Assembly: GCF_004795015.1 (NCBI RefSeq)
Contig: NZ_SSBI01000006.1
Location: 124,001 to 188,000 of the forward strand
Origin: Streptomyces sp. A1277
GTDB lineage: Bacteria > Actinomycetota > Actinomycetes > Streptomycetales > Streptomycetaceae
Length of the DNA: 64,000 nucleotides
Reading direction: 5' to 3'
The translations under genes were made by a program, and so were the position numbers. Shown piece by piece: positions 1 to 8,839 of this stretch. The notes below the pieces were generated by a model. It was given only the letters and a program-made list of their open reading frames with translations, had not been told where the DNA came from and did no database searches. How positions within the stretch are numbered: position 1 is the first letter of the stretch; each line of letters starts with the position of its first letter.

Positions 1-695
1 CCGGCGAGGTAGACGATCCCGGCGGCCACCTCTTCGGCGGTGACCAGCCGGCCCAGCGGCTGCCGGGCGCTGAGGGCGGCGCGTTCGGCGGCCGGGTCCT
101 CGGCCTGGTCCAGCAGCCGGCCGACCCAGGGGGTGTCGGCGGTGCCCGGGTTGACGCAGTTGACGCGGACGCCCTCGCGGACGTGGTCGGCGGCCATGGC
201 GAGGGTCAGCGCGAGGACGGCGCCCTTGCTCGCGCTGTACAGGGCGCGCTGGGGCAGCCCGGCGGTGGCGGCGATCGAGCAGGTGTGGGTGATCGACACG
301 GCGCCGGGGCGGTCGGCGGCGGCTCTGCGCAGGTGGGGCAGGGCGTGCCGGGCGGTGCGGACCATGCCGAGGACATTGATGTCGAGGACCCTGGTCCACT
401 CCTCGTCGGCGTTGTCCTCGACGGTGCCGATGGAGCCGATGCCCGCGTTGGAGACGAGGGTGTGCAGGGAGCCCATGACGGAGACGGCCCGCTCCACTCC
501 GGCGCGCACGGCGGCGTCGTCGCTGACGTCGGCCTCGACGGCGAGGGCCCCCCGGGGTGCGCCTGAGGTGTCCCGGTCGAGGACGGCGACCCGGGCGCCG
601 CGCTCGATGAGCTGGGCCGTGACGGCGGCGCCGATGCCGGAGGCGCCGCCCGTCACCAGGGCGTTCATTCCCTCGAAGTCGTGTGTGCCGGTCAT
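1..695 (-). CDS. SDR-family oxidoreductase, C-terminus cut by window edge; probable 2-keto-3-deoxy-L-fuconate dehydrogenase
   Basis: This is a short-chain dehydrogenase/reductase read on the minus strand from ATG at 695; the 3' end lies outside the window. Visible are the NAD(P)-binding motif TGGASGIG near residue 16, the NAG motif (SNAGIG), the catalytic Ser in HTCSIAA, the Tyr/Lys pair in LYSASKGA and the NPG motif (NPGTADTP). Its start overlaps the stop of the upstream L-fuconate dehydratase by ATGA, so the two are translationally coupled. In the Xanthomonas-type non-phosphorylated L-fucose pathway the dehydratase product, 2-keto-3-deoxy-L-fuconate, is oxidised by an SDR, so that role is inferred from context. 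An L-fucose dehydrogenase role is the main alternative. The SDR call is secure; the substrate is not. Confidence 0.85.
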   Translation of the reverse strand, partial: MTGTHDFEGMNALVTGGASGIGAAVTAQLIERGARVAVLDRDTSGAPRGALAVEADVSDDAAVRAGVERAVSVMGSLHTLVSNAGIGSIGTVEDNADEEWTRVLDINVLGMVRTARHALPHLRRAAADRPGAVSITHTCSIAATAGLPQRALYSASKGAVLALTLAMAADHVREGVRVNCVNPGTADTPWVGRLLDQAEDPAAERAALSARQPLGRLVTAEEVAAGIVYLA

Positions 696-2029
696 CGGCT
701 CTCCTCCTTCTCGACGCGGCGGGCCTGCCAGACGGGCCCGTGCGGATAGCTGTGTGCGGCGATCGACTCGGGGCGCATCGTGGCCGAGAAGCCCGGCGAG
801 GCGGGGGCGGTGTAGCGCCCGTTCTCGATGACGGTCGGGTCGACGAAGTGTTCGTGGAGGTGGTCGACGTACTCGATCACCCGGTCATCCCAGGTGCCGG
901 AGACGGCCACGTAGTCGAACATCGCGAGGTGCTGGACCAGTTCGCACAGTCCGACGCCGCCCGCGTGCGGGCAGACCGGGACGCCGTACTTGGCGGCCAG
1001 CAGCAGGATCGCCAGGTTCTCGTTGACGCCCGCGACGCGTGCGGCGTCGATCTGGACGAAGTCGACGGCCCCGGCCTGGAGCAGCTGCTTGAACACGACG
1101 CGGTTGGCGACGTGTTCGCCGGTGGCGACCTTGACCGGCTGCCCGGCGCGCACGGCGGCGTGGCCGAGTACGTCGTCGGGGCTGGTCGGCTCCTCGATCC
1201 AGTGCGGGTCGTACGGGGCGAGCGCGGTCATCCAGGCGACCGCGTCGGCGACGTCCCAGCGCTGATTGGCGTCGACCGCGATCCGTATGCCGGGGCCGAC
1301 GGCCTCGCGGGCGAGTGCCATCCGGCGCACGTCGTCGCCGACCTCGCCGCCGACCTTGAGCTTGATCTGGGTGAAGCCGTCGGCGACGGCCTGCTTGGCG
1401 AGCCGGACCAGCTTGTCGTCGGAGTAGCCGAGCCAGCCGGGCGAGGTGGTGTACGCGGGGTAGCCCTCGGCCCGCAGCCGGGCGGCGCGCTCGGCGCGGC
1501 CCGGTTCGGCGGCCCGCAGGATGGCCAGCGCCTCCTCGGGGGTGAGCGCGTCGGTGAGGTAGCGGAAGTCGACCAGGGAGACCAGTTCCTCGGGCGTCAT
1601 GCCGGCCAGGAACTCCCAGACGGGCAGTCCCGCCTGTCTCGCCGCCAGGTCCCAGGCGGCATTGACCACCGCGCCGGCCGCCATGTGCATCACGCCCTTC
1701 TCGGGCCCGAGCCAGCGCAGTTGGGAGTCGTGCGTGAGGTCCCGGTACAGGGCGCCGAGGTCGGCCGCCGTACGGGGCACCGGGCGGCCGGTGACGTGCG
1801 GCCGCAGCGCCTCGATGGCGGCGGCCATCACCTCGTTGCCGCGCCCGATGGTGAAGCAGAAGCCATGCCCCTCGGCAGCGGCGCCGGTGTCGTCGGCGGC
1901 GTCGGTGCGCAGGATGACGTAGGCGGCCGAGTAGTCGGGGTCCGGGTTCATGGCGTCCGAGCCGTCCAGTTGTTCCGAGGTCGGAAAACGGATGTCGTGG
2001 ACCTCGAAATCCGTGACGGTCTGACTCAT
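692..2029 (-). CDS. L-fuconate dehydratase (enolase superfamily, MR subgroup)
   Basis: The enzyme dehydrates L-fuconate to 2-keto-3-deoxy-L-fuconate in cytosolic L-fucose catabolism. It is 445 aa from the ATG at 2029, which begins [18 protein letters not shown] as family members do. An in-frame ATG at 2053 would add eight residues but falls inside an operator-like repeat, so I reject it. Enolase-superfamily residues are all present: Lys223 and Lys225 (IKLKVGG), metal ligands Asp253 (AVDANQRW), Glu279 (WIEEPTSP) and Glu305 (ATGEH), and base His355 (CPHAGGVG). These positions run 4-5 residues behind those I recall for Xanthomonas FucD, which supports fuconate over other sugar acids. It is first gene of an operon with the SDR downstream. 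Confidence 0.87.
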   Translation of the reverse strand: MSQTVTDFEVHDIRFPTSEQLDGSDAMNPDPDYSAAYVILRTDAADDTGAAAEGHGFCFTIGRGNEVMAAAIEALRPHVTGRPVPRTAADLGALYRDLTHDSQLRWLGPEKGVMHMAAGAVVNAAWDLAARQAGLPVWEFLAGMTPEELVSLVDFRYLTDALTPEEALAILRAAEPGRAERAARLRAEGYPAYTTSPGWLGYSDDKLVRLAKQAVADGFTQIKLKVGGEVGDDVRRMALAREAVGPGIRIAVDANQRWDVADAVAWMTALAPYDPHWIEEPTSPDDVLGHAAVRAGQPVKVATGEHVANRVVFKQLLQAGAVDFVQIDAARVAGVNENLAILLLAAKYGVPVCPHAGGVGLCELVQHLAMFDYVAVSGTWDDRVIEYVDHLHEHFVDPTVIENGRYTAPASPGFSATMRPESIAAHSYPHGPVWQARRVEKEESR

Positions 2030-2045
2030 GTGCGCCCCCAGGGGA

Positions 2046-2083
2046 AATAACATCGGACCTCTGTTCCGGTCATCCGATGTATA
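2046..2083. promoter_or_regulatory. Operator-like inverted repeats upstream of the fuconate operon
   Basis: ACATCGGA at 2050-2057 and TCCGATGT at 2073-2080 are perfect inverted repeats lying 21-51 nt upstream of the fuconate dehydratase start. Each half also resembles one arm of a 15-bp palindrome of the form ATACATCSGATGTAT, and a further partial copy is at 2134-2148. Such sites are typical of GntR (FCD) or LacI regulators of sugar-acid genes. No candidate regulator lies in the window on this side. Confidence 0.6.
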
Positions 2084-2133
2084 GCCGCCTCAGAGGAGGT
2101 AAGTCCAGAGGTGGGCCCAAAATCGCGGACCAC

Positions 2134-2148
2134 AGATCGGATGTATTG
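2134..2148. promoter_or_regulatory. Third copy of the fuconate operator-like motif
   Basis: ATCGGATGTAT here is nearly identical to ATCCGATGTAT at 2073-2083. It lies between the fuconate operon and the divergent PAC2 gene, so it could be an auxiliary operator for the former. Confidence 0.45.
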
Positions 2149-2235
2149 CCCGGGCCGCGCCAAGGGCCTGCTGTGCGGGAGGCCGTAAGCCGTAAGGTTG
2201 TTCCGTACACAAGGGAACTTCGGAAGGAGGCCTGG

Positions 2236-3363
2236 GTGATCGAGCTCGAGGGGGTTCCCGAGCTGATCGACCCGGTCATGGTGGCCGCGTTCGAGGGGTG
2301 GAACGACGCAGGTGACGCCGCCTCCACGGCGGTCGCGCACCTGGACCGGGAGTGGAAGGGCGAGGTGTTCGCGGCGCTGGACGCCGAGGACTACTACGAC
2401 TTCCAGGTCAATCGCCCGACCGTCTTTCTGGACGGCGGGGTGCGCAAGATCACCTGGCCGACCACCCGGCTCTCCGTGGTCCGCATCGGCGGGGACAAGC
2501 CCCGCGATCTGGTCCTGGTCCGGGGTATCGAACCGTCCATGCGCTGGCGCTCGTTCTGCAACGAGATCCTGGGCTTCGCGCATGAACTGGGCGTCGAGAT
2601 GGTGGTGGTGCTCGGTGCGCTGCTGGGCGACACCCCGCACACCCGGCCGGTCCCGGTCAGCGGGGTCACGTCCGACCCCGATCTGGCGCGCACCATGGAC
2701 CTGGAGGAGACCAAATACGAGGGCCCGACGGGCATCGTCGGCATCCTCCAGGAGGCGTGCACGCACGCCGGCGTGCCCGCGGTGAGCCTGTGGGCGGCGG
2801 TGCCGCACTACGTGTCGCAGCCGCCCAACCCGAAGGCCACGCTGGCGCTGCTGAACCGCCTGGAGGACCTGCTCGGGCTGCGCATCCCGCTCGGCGAACT
2901 GCCGGAGGACGCGCGCGCCTGGCAGGTCGGGGTCGACCAACTGGCCGCCGAGGACAGCGAGGTGGCCGAGTACGTGCAGACGCTGGAGGAGGCCCGGGAC
3001 ACCGCGGAGCTGCCCGAGGCGAGCGGCGAGGCCATCGCCCGGGAGTTCGAGCGCTATCTCAGGCGCCGCGACCCGGGCCCCGGCCAGCCGTCCGGCGGGC
3101 ACGCCACGGAGAGCGGGGACGCCACCTATCTGCGCGACGCCTCCAGCGGCCGCACCAGACCGCCGAAGCCGATCCGGCCGGAGACAGGGCCCGGACCGGT
3201 GAGCGGGCCCGGAAGCGGCCGCCCGGGCGGCCCGGGGACCGGAAGGCCCTCGCCCGGCGACCCCGACGACGACCGCGCCGCGGACGACGACCCGGCGCGA
3301 TCGTCCGACGACGGGCCGGACGCGGACACGGACAACGGCCCGGACGGCCCCTCGCAGGACTGA
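2236..3363 (+). CDS. PAC2-family protein (proteasome assembly chaperone-like)
   Basis: PAC2-domain proteins are related to eukaryotic proteasome assembly chaperone 2; the actinobacterial members have no settled function. The start is GTG at 2236, five bases after AAGGAGG, giving 375 aa (VIELEGVPELIDPVMVAAFEGWNDAGD). The domain covers about residues 1-275 with the conserved FEGWNDAGDAA near the N-terminus and the GALLGDTPHTRPVPVSG segment in the middle. The tail, from about residue 285, is low-complexity and rich in Gly, Pro and Asp, and is probably disordered. From memory, a PAC2 gene also lies close to mshC in mycobacteria. It stands alone transcriptionally and ends before a strong bidirectional hairpin. 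Confidence 0.88.
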   Translation: MIELEGVPELIDPVMVAAFEGWNDAGDAASTAVAHLDREWKGEVFAALDAEDYYDFQVNRPTVFLDGGVRKITWPTTRLSVVRIGGDKPRDLVLVRGIEPSMRWRSFCNEILGFAHELGVEMVVVLGALLGDTPHTRPVPVSGVTSDPDLARTMDLEETKYEGPTGIVGILQEACTHAGVPAVSLWAAVPHYVSQPPNPKATLALLNRLEDLLGLRIPLGELPEDARAWQVGVDQLAAEDSEVAEYVQTLEEARDTAELPEASGEAIAREFERYLRRRDPGPGQPSGGHATESGDATYLRDASSGRTRPPKPIRPETGPGPVSGPGSGRPGGPGTGRPSPGDPDDDRAADDDPARSSDDGPDADTDNGPDGPSQD

Positions 3364-3405
3364 ACCGGGCAGGACCGGCCCGGCAAGGGCCGGCCCGGGC
3401 AGCGC

Positions 3406-3437
3406 GGAGCCGGGCGGGTGCGCACCCGCCCGGCTCC
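3406..3437. terminator. Bidirectional terminator, perfect 32-bp palindrome
   Basis: A 16-bp arm starting GGAGCCGGGCGG at 3406 is followed directly by its exact reverse complement to 3437. It lies between the convergent ends of the PAC2 gene (3363) and the GH31 gene (3457), so it can stop both transcripts. Confidence 0.85.
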
Positions 3438-3456
3438 CTTGCTTTCTCGCCGTCAT

Positions 3457-6400
3457 TCAGGAACAGGTGAAGCGCGCCGCGCCCCAGTCCCCGTGGTCGC
3501 CGGTCTTGGACCCGTTGGTGTCGGTGACCTTCAGGCGCACGTGCCGCGCGCCGTCGAGCGCCACGTCCACCGGAACGGTCTCGGACGCCCCCGTCACCTT
3601 CGGCGAGGTCCACAGCACCTTGCCGTCCGCCTCCACGGAGAACGCCACCTCGCCGTAGCCGTCGATCTCGTCGTCGATGCCGGCGTCCGCGGTGAACTTC
3701 GAGCACCGGCCGCCGAGGTAGACCTCGATGTCGGAGTCGGCGTGGGTGCCGATCCCCTTCTCGTACACCTTCCCGGCCAGCGTGATCGGGTGGCCGTCCG
3801 ACGCGCCCGACTCGCCGTTGCTGCGATCGCGCTCGGCGGGACCGTACCCGTTCGTCTCGTTCAGCCACTCCATGTCGCTCGCCCAGGTCTCCCCGCTGGG
3901 CGGGGCCGGCATGACGGAGACCGCCAGCCGCTGGGACGCGGTACGGGACTCGCCCGACGAGCGGTAGCGCGCGAGGGCGGTGATCCGTTCCTCGCCGATC
4001 CGGGCGTCCTTCGCCGGGGTGACCTTCACCTCGACCCGCCGGGTGGTGCCCGCGGGTATCCGCTTCACGGGCGCGGCGGGGGTGGCCTGCCAGCCCTTCG
4101 GGACGTCGAGCGTGAGGACCGCGTCCGTCACGTCGGCCTTGCCCGCGGTCACGTCGACGGCGACGGTGCCCGGGGCGCCGGCGCCGGTCTCCTGGCCCCG
4201 GGGCGCGGAGACGGAGGCCGTGGCGGCTGCGTCGCGGCCGCCGACCGCGCTGGTGTTCTCCAGCTTCAGGGAGAACTTCTTGCCCGTGGACAGCGATGCG
4301 GTCTTGATCTTCACCACGCCGCCGCGGTCGTCGCGGTCGTACCACCAGCCCTGCTTCGCCTTCGCGTACGCGGCGGCCGAGGTGAGCCGGGGCAGCTTGC
4401 CCTTGAGCTTCACCGCGCTCGGCTCGGAGCCGGTGTGCACGGTGAACTCGTAGGGGCGGGTGGCCTGCTTGCCGGTGAACTTCCCCCTGCTCGCGCCGAT
4501 GTCCACCGTCACGTCGCCGGAGCCCCGGGCGGGGGCGCGGACGTCGGCGGTCTGCGTGGCGTACGCGCCGTCGCGGTGCGCGCGGGTCACGCCGTCGTCC
4601 TCGTACAGCGTGAACGACGATCTGCCCTGCGGGTAGATGTCCCAGGCCAGCGGGGAGGAGGCGGTGCGGTCCTGGTACGAGCGGATGCCGGGCCACATCG
4701 GCACACTGGCACCGGCCTTGACGAACAGCGGCAGGGTGTCGAGCGGGGCGCTGTAGTCGTCGAGGGTGACGGGGCCCTGGTAGGTGCGCCCGGTCCAGTA
4801 GTCGGTCCAGGTGCCCTTGGGCAGGTAGATGCCGTCGCGCTCGGTGCTGTCCTCGTAGACCGGGGCGACGAGGAAGTCCTCGCCCGACATGAACTCGTAC
4901 TTCGCCGCGTCCGTCGCGGCCTTCGGGTCGTCCGGGTACTCCAGGACCAGCGGGCGGACCATGCCGACACCGGTCTTCGTCGCCTCGTGCGCGTAGGAGT
5001 ACTGGTAGGGCAGCAGCGACTCCTTGAGCTTGAGGTAGTCGCGGTTGACGGAGGTGTACGGCTCGCCGTAGCGGAAGGGCTGCTTGTCGCTCGCCGCCCA
5101 GCCGTCCATGGTCATCGTGGTCCCCAGGAACATCTTCCACTGGAGGTCACGGGTGTACGTCTTGGCGCTGCCGCCGAAGATGCCGTCGACGTCGCCCGTG
5201 GTGTAGGCGAGGCCGGACATCGTGGCGCCCGCGTAGGTCGGGATCTGCCAGCGGATGTAGTCCCAGGTGCCGTACTGGTCGCCGGACCACTGGACACCGC
5301 AGCGCTGGGCGCCCGCCCAGCTCTCGGGGGCGTATGTGAAGCCGCGGGCGTCGCTGTTGTCCTCGATGCCCTGGTAGGCGTCCTTGCAGCCGTCGAGCGC
5401 GAACTTGTAGCCGGGGCCGACCCAGGCCACGTCCAGCTTGGCGACGCGCTGGCCGGCCTTGACCTGGTCGCCGATCGCGTCGATGCCGTCCTCGGTCCAC
5501 AGGCCGAGCTGCATGTTGCGGTCCTGGAGGCCCTTCGCGGTCTCGGCGAGGTCCTCGTAGCCGCAGCCGTAGCCGTCGTTGACGAGCATCCAGCCGTTCG
5601 GCATGTCGTGGTCGACGTAGCCGTCGGCCACGTCCAGCGCGTCCAGGGTGCGGCGCTCACCGCGGTTGGCGTTGTGCAGGTAGCAGTCGGAGTCGCCCAT
5701 CTCCATGCCGTACACCGGCGGCATGAACGGCTTGCCGGTGAGCCCGGTGTACTGGCCGATGACGTCCTTGGCGCTGTCGCCCGCGAAGTAGTAGGCGTCG
5801 AAGCGCTGTTCCCGCTCGCTCGTGGTCACCGGGTCGTTGAAGGCGTAGGTGCCGGGCGCGAAGGTGTTGCGGAAGACGCCGTATCCGGCCGATGAGAGGT
5901 AGAACGGCACCGAGTTGGGGTGGCCGCCGTCGTCCCAGTTGTAGTCGACGCCCACCTCGACGGTCTTGCCGCGGTGCGAGGTGTTGCCCCGGCCGTTCTG
6001 CATGCCGGCGCCGTAGAACTGCTCGCCGGCCCCGCGTGCCAGGGTCTGCGTGGTCTGCTCGGCGTCCCAGCTCAGCCCCTTCGCCTCGGACCAGACCCTG
6101 CTGCCGTCAGCCCGGTACAGGGCGAACCGCAGGGGCGACTTGTAGACACGGAGGGTGACACTGCGGGTGGAGAGCTCGTAGCGGTCGGCGCGCTCCTTCC
6201 ACCGGGTGCGGGGCGGCTTGCCCTGCGGCAGCACGATGGCGTCGCCGGCCGGGTCCCGGAAGGTGCCGTCCGGGGCGAGTTCGATGCGGAAGGTCTCCTC
6301 GGAGACGAAGCTGACCCGGGCCTTCGCCGCCCCCGCCGCCAGGCGGTACACCGCCCCGTCTGCCGAGAAGCCGGTGAGGTCGCCGACCGTCGTGGCGGTG

Positions 6401-6507
6401 GGCTCCGCCGCGTCCGCCGCCCTGGCACCGCCCGGTCCTGTGAGCACGGCGAGCAGTCCCAGCAGCGTTGCAACTACCGCCGATCTGATGCGCGTTGATG
6501 ATTGCAT
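3457..6507 (-). CDS. Secreted glycoside hydrolase family 31 protein with C-terminal NPCBM-type domain
   Basis: This is an exported 1016-aa glycosidase. Residues 1-30 form a signal peptide (hydrophobic VVATLLGLLAVL, then GGARA). A GH31 N-terminal beta-domain is followed by the (beta/alpha)8 barrel. The likely nucleophile is Asp359 in KLDVAW and the likely acid/base Asp410 in WSGDQYGTWDY. After the barrel come GH31 C-terminal beta-domains, a proline/threonine-rich NEW3-like segment (about 770-865) and a last domain (about 875-1016, GTHADSDIEVYLGG) of the NPCBM carbohydrate-binding type. The KLDVAW motif differs from the WxDMNE of classical alpha-glucosidases and recalls the GH31 alpha-galactosidase branch, so the substrate is open. 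No Shine-Dalgarno sequence precedes the ATG; a LacI-type palindrome sits immediately upstream. Confidence 0.88.
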   Translation of the reverse strand: MQSSTRIRSAVVATLLGLLAVLTGPGGARAADAAEPTATTVGDLTGFSADGAVYRLAAGAAKARVSFVSEETFRIELAPDGTFRDPAGDAIVLPQGKPPRTRWKERADRYELSTRSVTLRVYKSPLRFALYRADGSRVWSEAKGLSWDAEQTTQTLARGAGEQFYGAGMQNGRGNTSHRGKTVEVGVDYNWDDGGHPNSVPFYLSSAGYGVFRNTFAPGTYAFNDPVTTSEREQRFDAYYFAGDSAKDVIGQYTGLTGKPFMPPVYGMEMGDSDCYLHNANRGERRTLDALDVADGYVDHDMPNGWMLVNDGYGCGYEDLAETAKGLQDRNMQLGLWTEDGIDAIGDQVKAGQRVAKLDVAWVGPGYKFALDGCKDAYQGIEDNSDARGFTYAPESWAGAQRCGVQWSGDQYGTWDYIRWQIPTYAGATMSGLAYTTGDVDGIFGGSAKTYTRDLQWKMFLGTTMTMDGWAASDKQPFRYGEPYTSVNRDYLKLKESLLPYQYSYAHEATKTGVGMVRPLVLEYPDDPKAATDAAKYEFMSGEDFLVAPVYEDSTERDGIYLPKGTWTDYWTGRTYQGPVTLDDYSAPLDTLPLFVKAGASVPMWPGIRSYQDRTASSPLAWDIYPQGRSSFTLYEDDGVTRAHRDGAYATQTADVRAPARGSGDVTVDIGASRGKFTGKQATRPYEFTVHTGSEPSAVKLKGKLPRLTSAAAYAKAKQGWWYDRDDRGGVVKIKTASLSTGKKFSLKLENTSAVGGRDAAATASVSAPRGQETGAGAPGTVAVDVTAGKADVTDAVLTLDVPKGWQATPAAPVKRIPAGTTRRVEVKVTPAKDARIGEERITALARYRSSGESRTASQRLAVSVMPAPPSGETWASDMEWLNETNGYGPAERDRSNGESGASDGHPITLAGKVYEKGIGTHADSDIEVYLGGRCSKFTADAGIDDEIDGYGEVAFSVEADGKVLWTSPKVTGASETVPVDVALDGARHVRLKVTDTNGSKTGDHGDWGAARFTCS

Positions 6508-6510
6508 AGA

Positions 6511-6523
6511 GCGCTTTTAGCGC
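6511..6523. promoter_or_regulatory. LacI-type operator abutting the GH31 start codon
   Basis: GCGCT at 6511-6515 and AGCGC at 6519-6523 are an inverted repeat with a TTT spacer, inside TAGAGCGCTTTTAGCGC. The AGCGCT core is typical of LacI-family operators of Streptomyces glycosidase genes. It ends four bases before the ATG, so a bound repressor would block initiation. Confidence 0.6.
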
Positions 6524-6555
6524 AGCACCGAGCATTTGACCATGGACAAAACGGA

Positions 6556-6592
6556 ACCGGCCCCGAACTTCATGAAGAAGTCCGGGGCCGGT
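6556..6592 (-). terminator. Terminator of mshC
   Basis: The arms 6556-6571 and 6577-6592 pair at 15 of 16 positions (ACCGGCCCCG...CGGGGCCGGT) around a 5-nt loop. The hairpin lies 40 bases after the mshC stop and before the GH31 promoter. Confidence 0.85.
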
Positions 6593-6631
6593 GAAGTGGG
6601 CTGCTGCGACGGAGAGTTACGAAAAAAGCGA

Positions 6632-7861
6632 CTAGAGCGCGACGCCGAGCAGCGCGTCGACGGTGCGGGAGACGAGGCCGGGCGCGCCCTCGTCCGTACC
6701 GCCATCGGCGCTCTGCCGTTCGGCCCAGCGGTCGACGGCGGCCAGCGCTGCCGGGGCGTCCAGGTCGTCGGCGAGGGCCGCGCGGACCTCCTCGACCAGG
6801 GCGTCGGCGGACAGGCCGTCGGGGCGCGAGACGGCGGCGCGCCAGCGGGCGAGCCGCGCCACGGCGTCGGCGAGCACCTGGTCGGTCCACTCCCAGTCGG
6901 AGCGGTAGTGGTGGGCGAGGAGGGCGAGACGGATCGCCGCCGGGTCCACGCCGTCGCGGCGCAGCGCCGAGACGAAGACCAGGTTGCCCTTCGACTTGGA
7001 CATCTTCTCGCCGTCCAGGGCGACCATGCCGGCGTGCACGTACGCCTGGGCGAACGGGTGCTCGCCGGTCAGGGCCTGGGCGTGCGACGCGCCCATCTCG
7101 TGGTGCGGGAAGACGAGGTCGGAGCCGCCTCCCTGGACGTCGAAGCCCATGCCGAGGTGGTCCAGGGCGATGGCCACGCACTCGATGTGCCAGCCGGGCC
7201 GGCCCGCTCCGAGCGAGCCGCCGTCCCAGCTCGGCTCGCCCTCGCGGGCGGCCATCCAGAGCATCGGGTCGAGCGGGTTCTTCTTGCCGGGGCGCTCCGG
7301 GTCGCCGCCGCGTTCGGCGGAGAGCAGTCGCATCGCCTCCGCGTCGAGGTGGGACACCTCGCCGAAGTGCGGGTCGGCGTCGACGGAGAAGTACACATCG
7401 CCGTCGAGTTCGTAGGCGGCGCCCGCGTCGCGGAGCCGTTCGACGAGCGGCACGATGCCGGGTATCGCCTCGACGGCTCCGATGTAGTGCTGCGGCGGGA
7501 GCATGCGCAGCGCGGTCATGTCCTCCCGGAACAGGGCCGTCTCGCGCTCGGCGAGCTCGGTCCAGTCCTGTCCGTCGCGCACGGCCCGCTCCAGCAGCGG
7601 GTCGTCCACGTCGGTCACGTTCTGGACGTAGTGAACCTGCCGCTTGGTGTCGAGCCACACGCGCTGAACGAGGTCGAACGCGTTGTAGGTCGCCGCATGA
7701 CCCATATGGGTCGCGTCGTACGGCGTGATGCCGCAGACGTAGATGCGGGCGACGGGACCGGGGTCAAGGGTGATCCGTCCGCCGGTCGCGGTGTCGTGGA
7801 TCCGAAGGTCGCGGCCCTTGCCAGGCAGGGCGGGGACCTCAGAAGCGGGCCAGGCATGCAT
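6632..7861 (-). CDS. mshC: L-cysteine:1D-myo-inositol 2-amino-2-deoxy-alpha-D-glucopyranoside ligase
   Basis: MshC joins cysteine to GlcN-Ins with ATP in the third dedicated step of mycothiol biosynthesis, in the cytosol. The protein is 409 aa, the family length, and is a class I aminoacyl-tRNA-synthetase fold related to CysRS. The HIGH-like motif THMGH is at 51-55 and KMSKS at 286-290. The zinc ligands expected by analogy with CysRS are Cys43 (YVCG), Cys228 (HIEC) and His253. It lacks the tRNA-binding C-terminus of CysRS, as MshC does. There is no Shine-Dalgarno sequence; a TACGCT -10 box ends six bases before the ATG, which suggests a leaderless mRNA. The gene is separated by a terminator from the conserved genes upstream. 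Confidence 0.96.
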   Translation of the reverse strand: MHAWPASEVPALPGKGRDLRIHDTATGGRITLDPGPVARIYVCGITPYDATHMGHAATYNAFDLVQRVWLDTKRQVHYVQNVTDVDDPLLERAVRDGQDWTELAERETALFREDMTALRMLPPQHYIGAVEAIPGIVPLVERLRDAGAAYELDGDVYFSVDADPHFGEVSHLDAEAMRLLSAERGGDPERPGKKNPLDPMLWMAAREGEPSWDGGSLGAGRPGWHIECVAIALDHLGMGFDVQGGGSDLVFPHHEMGASHAQALTGEHPFAQAYVHAGMVALDGEKMSKSKGNLVFVSALRRDGVDPAAIRLALLAHHYRSDWEWTDQVLADAVARLARWRAAVSRPDGLSADALVEEVRAALADDLDAPAALAAVDRWAERQSADGGTDEGAPGLVSRTVDALLGVAL

Positions 7862-7867
7862 GCCACG

Positions 7868-7873
7868 AGCGTA
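7868..7873 (-). promoter_or_regulatory. Leaderless -10 box of mshC
   Basis: TACGCT on the minus strand, six bases before the ATG at 7861. No purine-rich ribosome-binding site is present. Confidence 0.5.
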
Positions 7874-7972
7874 ACCGGATGCGGCTTCCGGATACGAACC
7901 GGAGGGCCGATCCCGACCGAAGAGGCACTCTTGCGCCCGGGCCCGCGACGTGCATGCCGGCGCGCCTCGGTG

Positions 7973-7998
7973 CGCGCCCCGGCGGTCACCGGGGCGCG
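7973..7998 (-). terminator. Terminator after the TIGR03843-type gene
   Basis: CGCGCCCCGG (7973-7982) pairs with CCGGGGCGCG (7989-7998) around a 6-nt loop, immediately after the stop codon of the gene ending at 8000. Confidence 0.7.
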
Positions 7999-7999
7999 G

Positions 8000-8839
8000 T
8001 CAGACCGGTGGCCAGGGGATGGCCGGCCACTCGCCGCTCGGTTGCCGGTGCAGCCCGGTGGCCCGCAGGGCGCTCACGCGGGCCCGCAGGGCCTCGATCT
8101 CGGCCGCGGTGATGAGTTCGGCCAGCCGGGTGACCAGAGCGGCGCCGGGCGCCAGTTCCGCGGCCAGCCGGTCCAGCGTCTCGACGGCCTCGGCGGGCAG
8201 CGGCTCGCCCGCCCAGCCCCACAGCAGGGTGCGCAGCTTGTCGTCCGTGTGGAAGGTGACGCCGTGGTCGATGCCGTAGAGCCGGCCGTCGGGCGCGGGC
8301 AGCAGGTGCCCGCCCTTGCGGTCGCCGTTGTTGATGACCGCGTCCAGGACGGCGAGCCGACGCAGCCGGGGGTCGTCGGCGTGCACCAGCAGCGCGGTCC
8401 TCCCCTCCCCCACTTCGGCGAACGCCACGGCCTTCCAGCCCTCGCCGGGCTCCTCGTCCTCGACGAGCGCGAGCAGTCCGGGCTCGTCCTCGCCCGGCGG
8501 CTCCGCCTCGATCCACAGCTGGCACATGCCCTGGCCGTAGGGCCCGTCCCGCAGCACGGTCGGCGGGATCAGGCCCCAGCCGGTGGACTCGGAGATCGCG
8601 TAGGCGGCCACTTCGCGCTGGGCGAGGGTGCCGTCGGGGAAGTCCCACAGCGGCTGCTCGCCGGCGACCGGTTTGTACACGCAAGCCGCCTCCTCGTCCT
8701 CGTACGCGACCGAGCAGTACAGCACCGCGTTGGAGGCCCCGCGCACCTGTCCGAGGACGGTCAGCCGGCCCTCGGTGAGCAGGGTGACCAGCTCGGCGTC
8801 GGTCAGGCGCCCCGGCGGTATCCGTTCTGGCGCGGGCAT
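8000..8839 (-). CDS. SCO1664/TIGR03843-family conserved actinobacterial protein, PI3/PI4-kinase-like fold
   Basis: A 279-aa conserved protein found almost only in Actinobacteria, with no established function. The start is ATG at 8839, preceded by GGAAGGAC; an upstream in-frame start would lie deeper in the DUF3090 gene. Kinase-like signatures are visible: a nucleotide-binding strand with Lys in ACVYKPVAGE, an Asp/Asn pair in VLDAVINNGDRKGGHLL (catalytic-loop-like D-x5-N) and GRLYGIDHGVTFH (DFG-equivalent IDHG). These fit a HipA/PI3K-like kinase fold. The gene overlaps DUF3090 by 37 bases and ends at a terminator, so the two form an operon. It is often grouped with DUF3090 and the MSMEG_4193-type phosphatase seen just upstream. 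Confidence 0.85.
   Translation of the reverse strand: MPAPERIPPGRLTDAELVTLLTEGRLTVLGQVRGASNAVLYCSVAYEDEEAACVYKPVAGEQPLWDFPDGTLAQREVAAYAISESTGWGLIPPTVLRDGPYGQGMCQLWIEAEPPGEDEPGLLALVEDEEPGEGWKAVAFAEVGEGRTALLVHADDPRLRRLAVLDAVINNGDRKGGHLLPAPDGRLYGIDHGVTFHTDDKLRTLLWGWAGEPLPAEAVETLDRLAAELAPGAALVTRLAELITAAEIEALRARVSALRATGLHRQPSGEWPAIPWPPV

Noticed and set aside
2077-2235. An upstream extension of the PAC2 protein
   Set aside because: The in-frame region has no ribosome-binding site and contains operator-like DNA. GTG 2236 has AAGGAGG at ideal spacing and family-like N-terminal sequence.
3418-5895. An 825-codon open frame on the plus strand
   Set aside because: Shadow of the GH31 gene, whose motifs, signal peptide and domain order are clear on the opposite strand.
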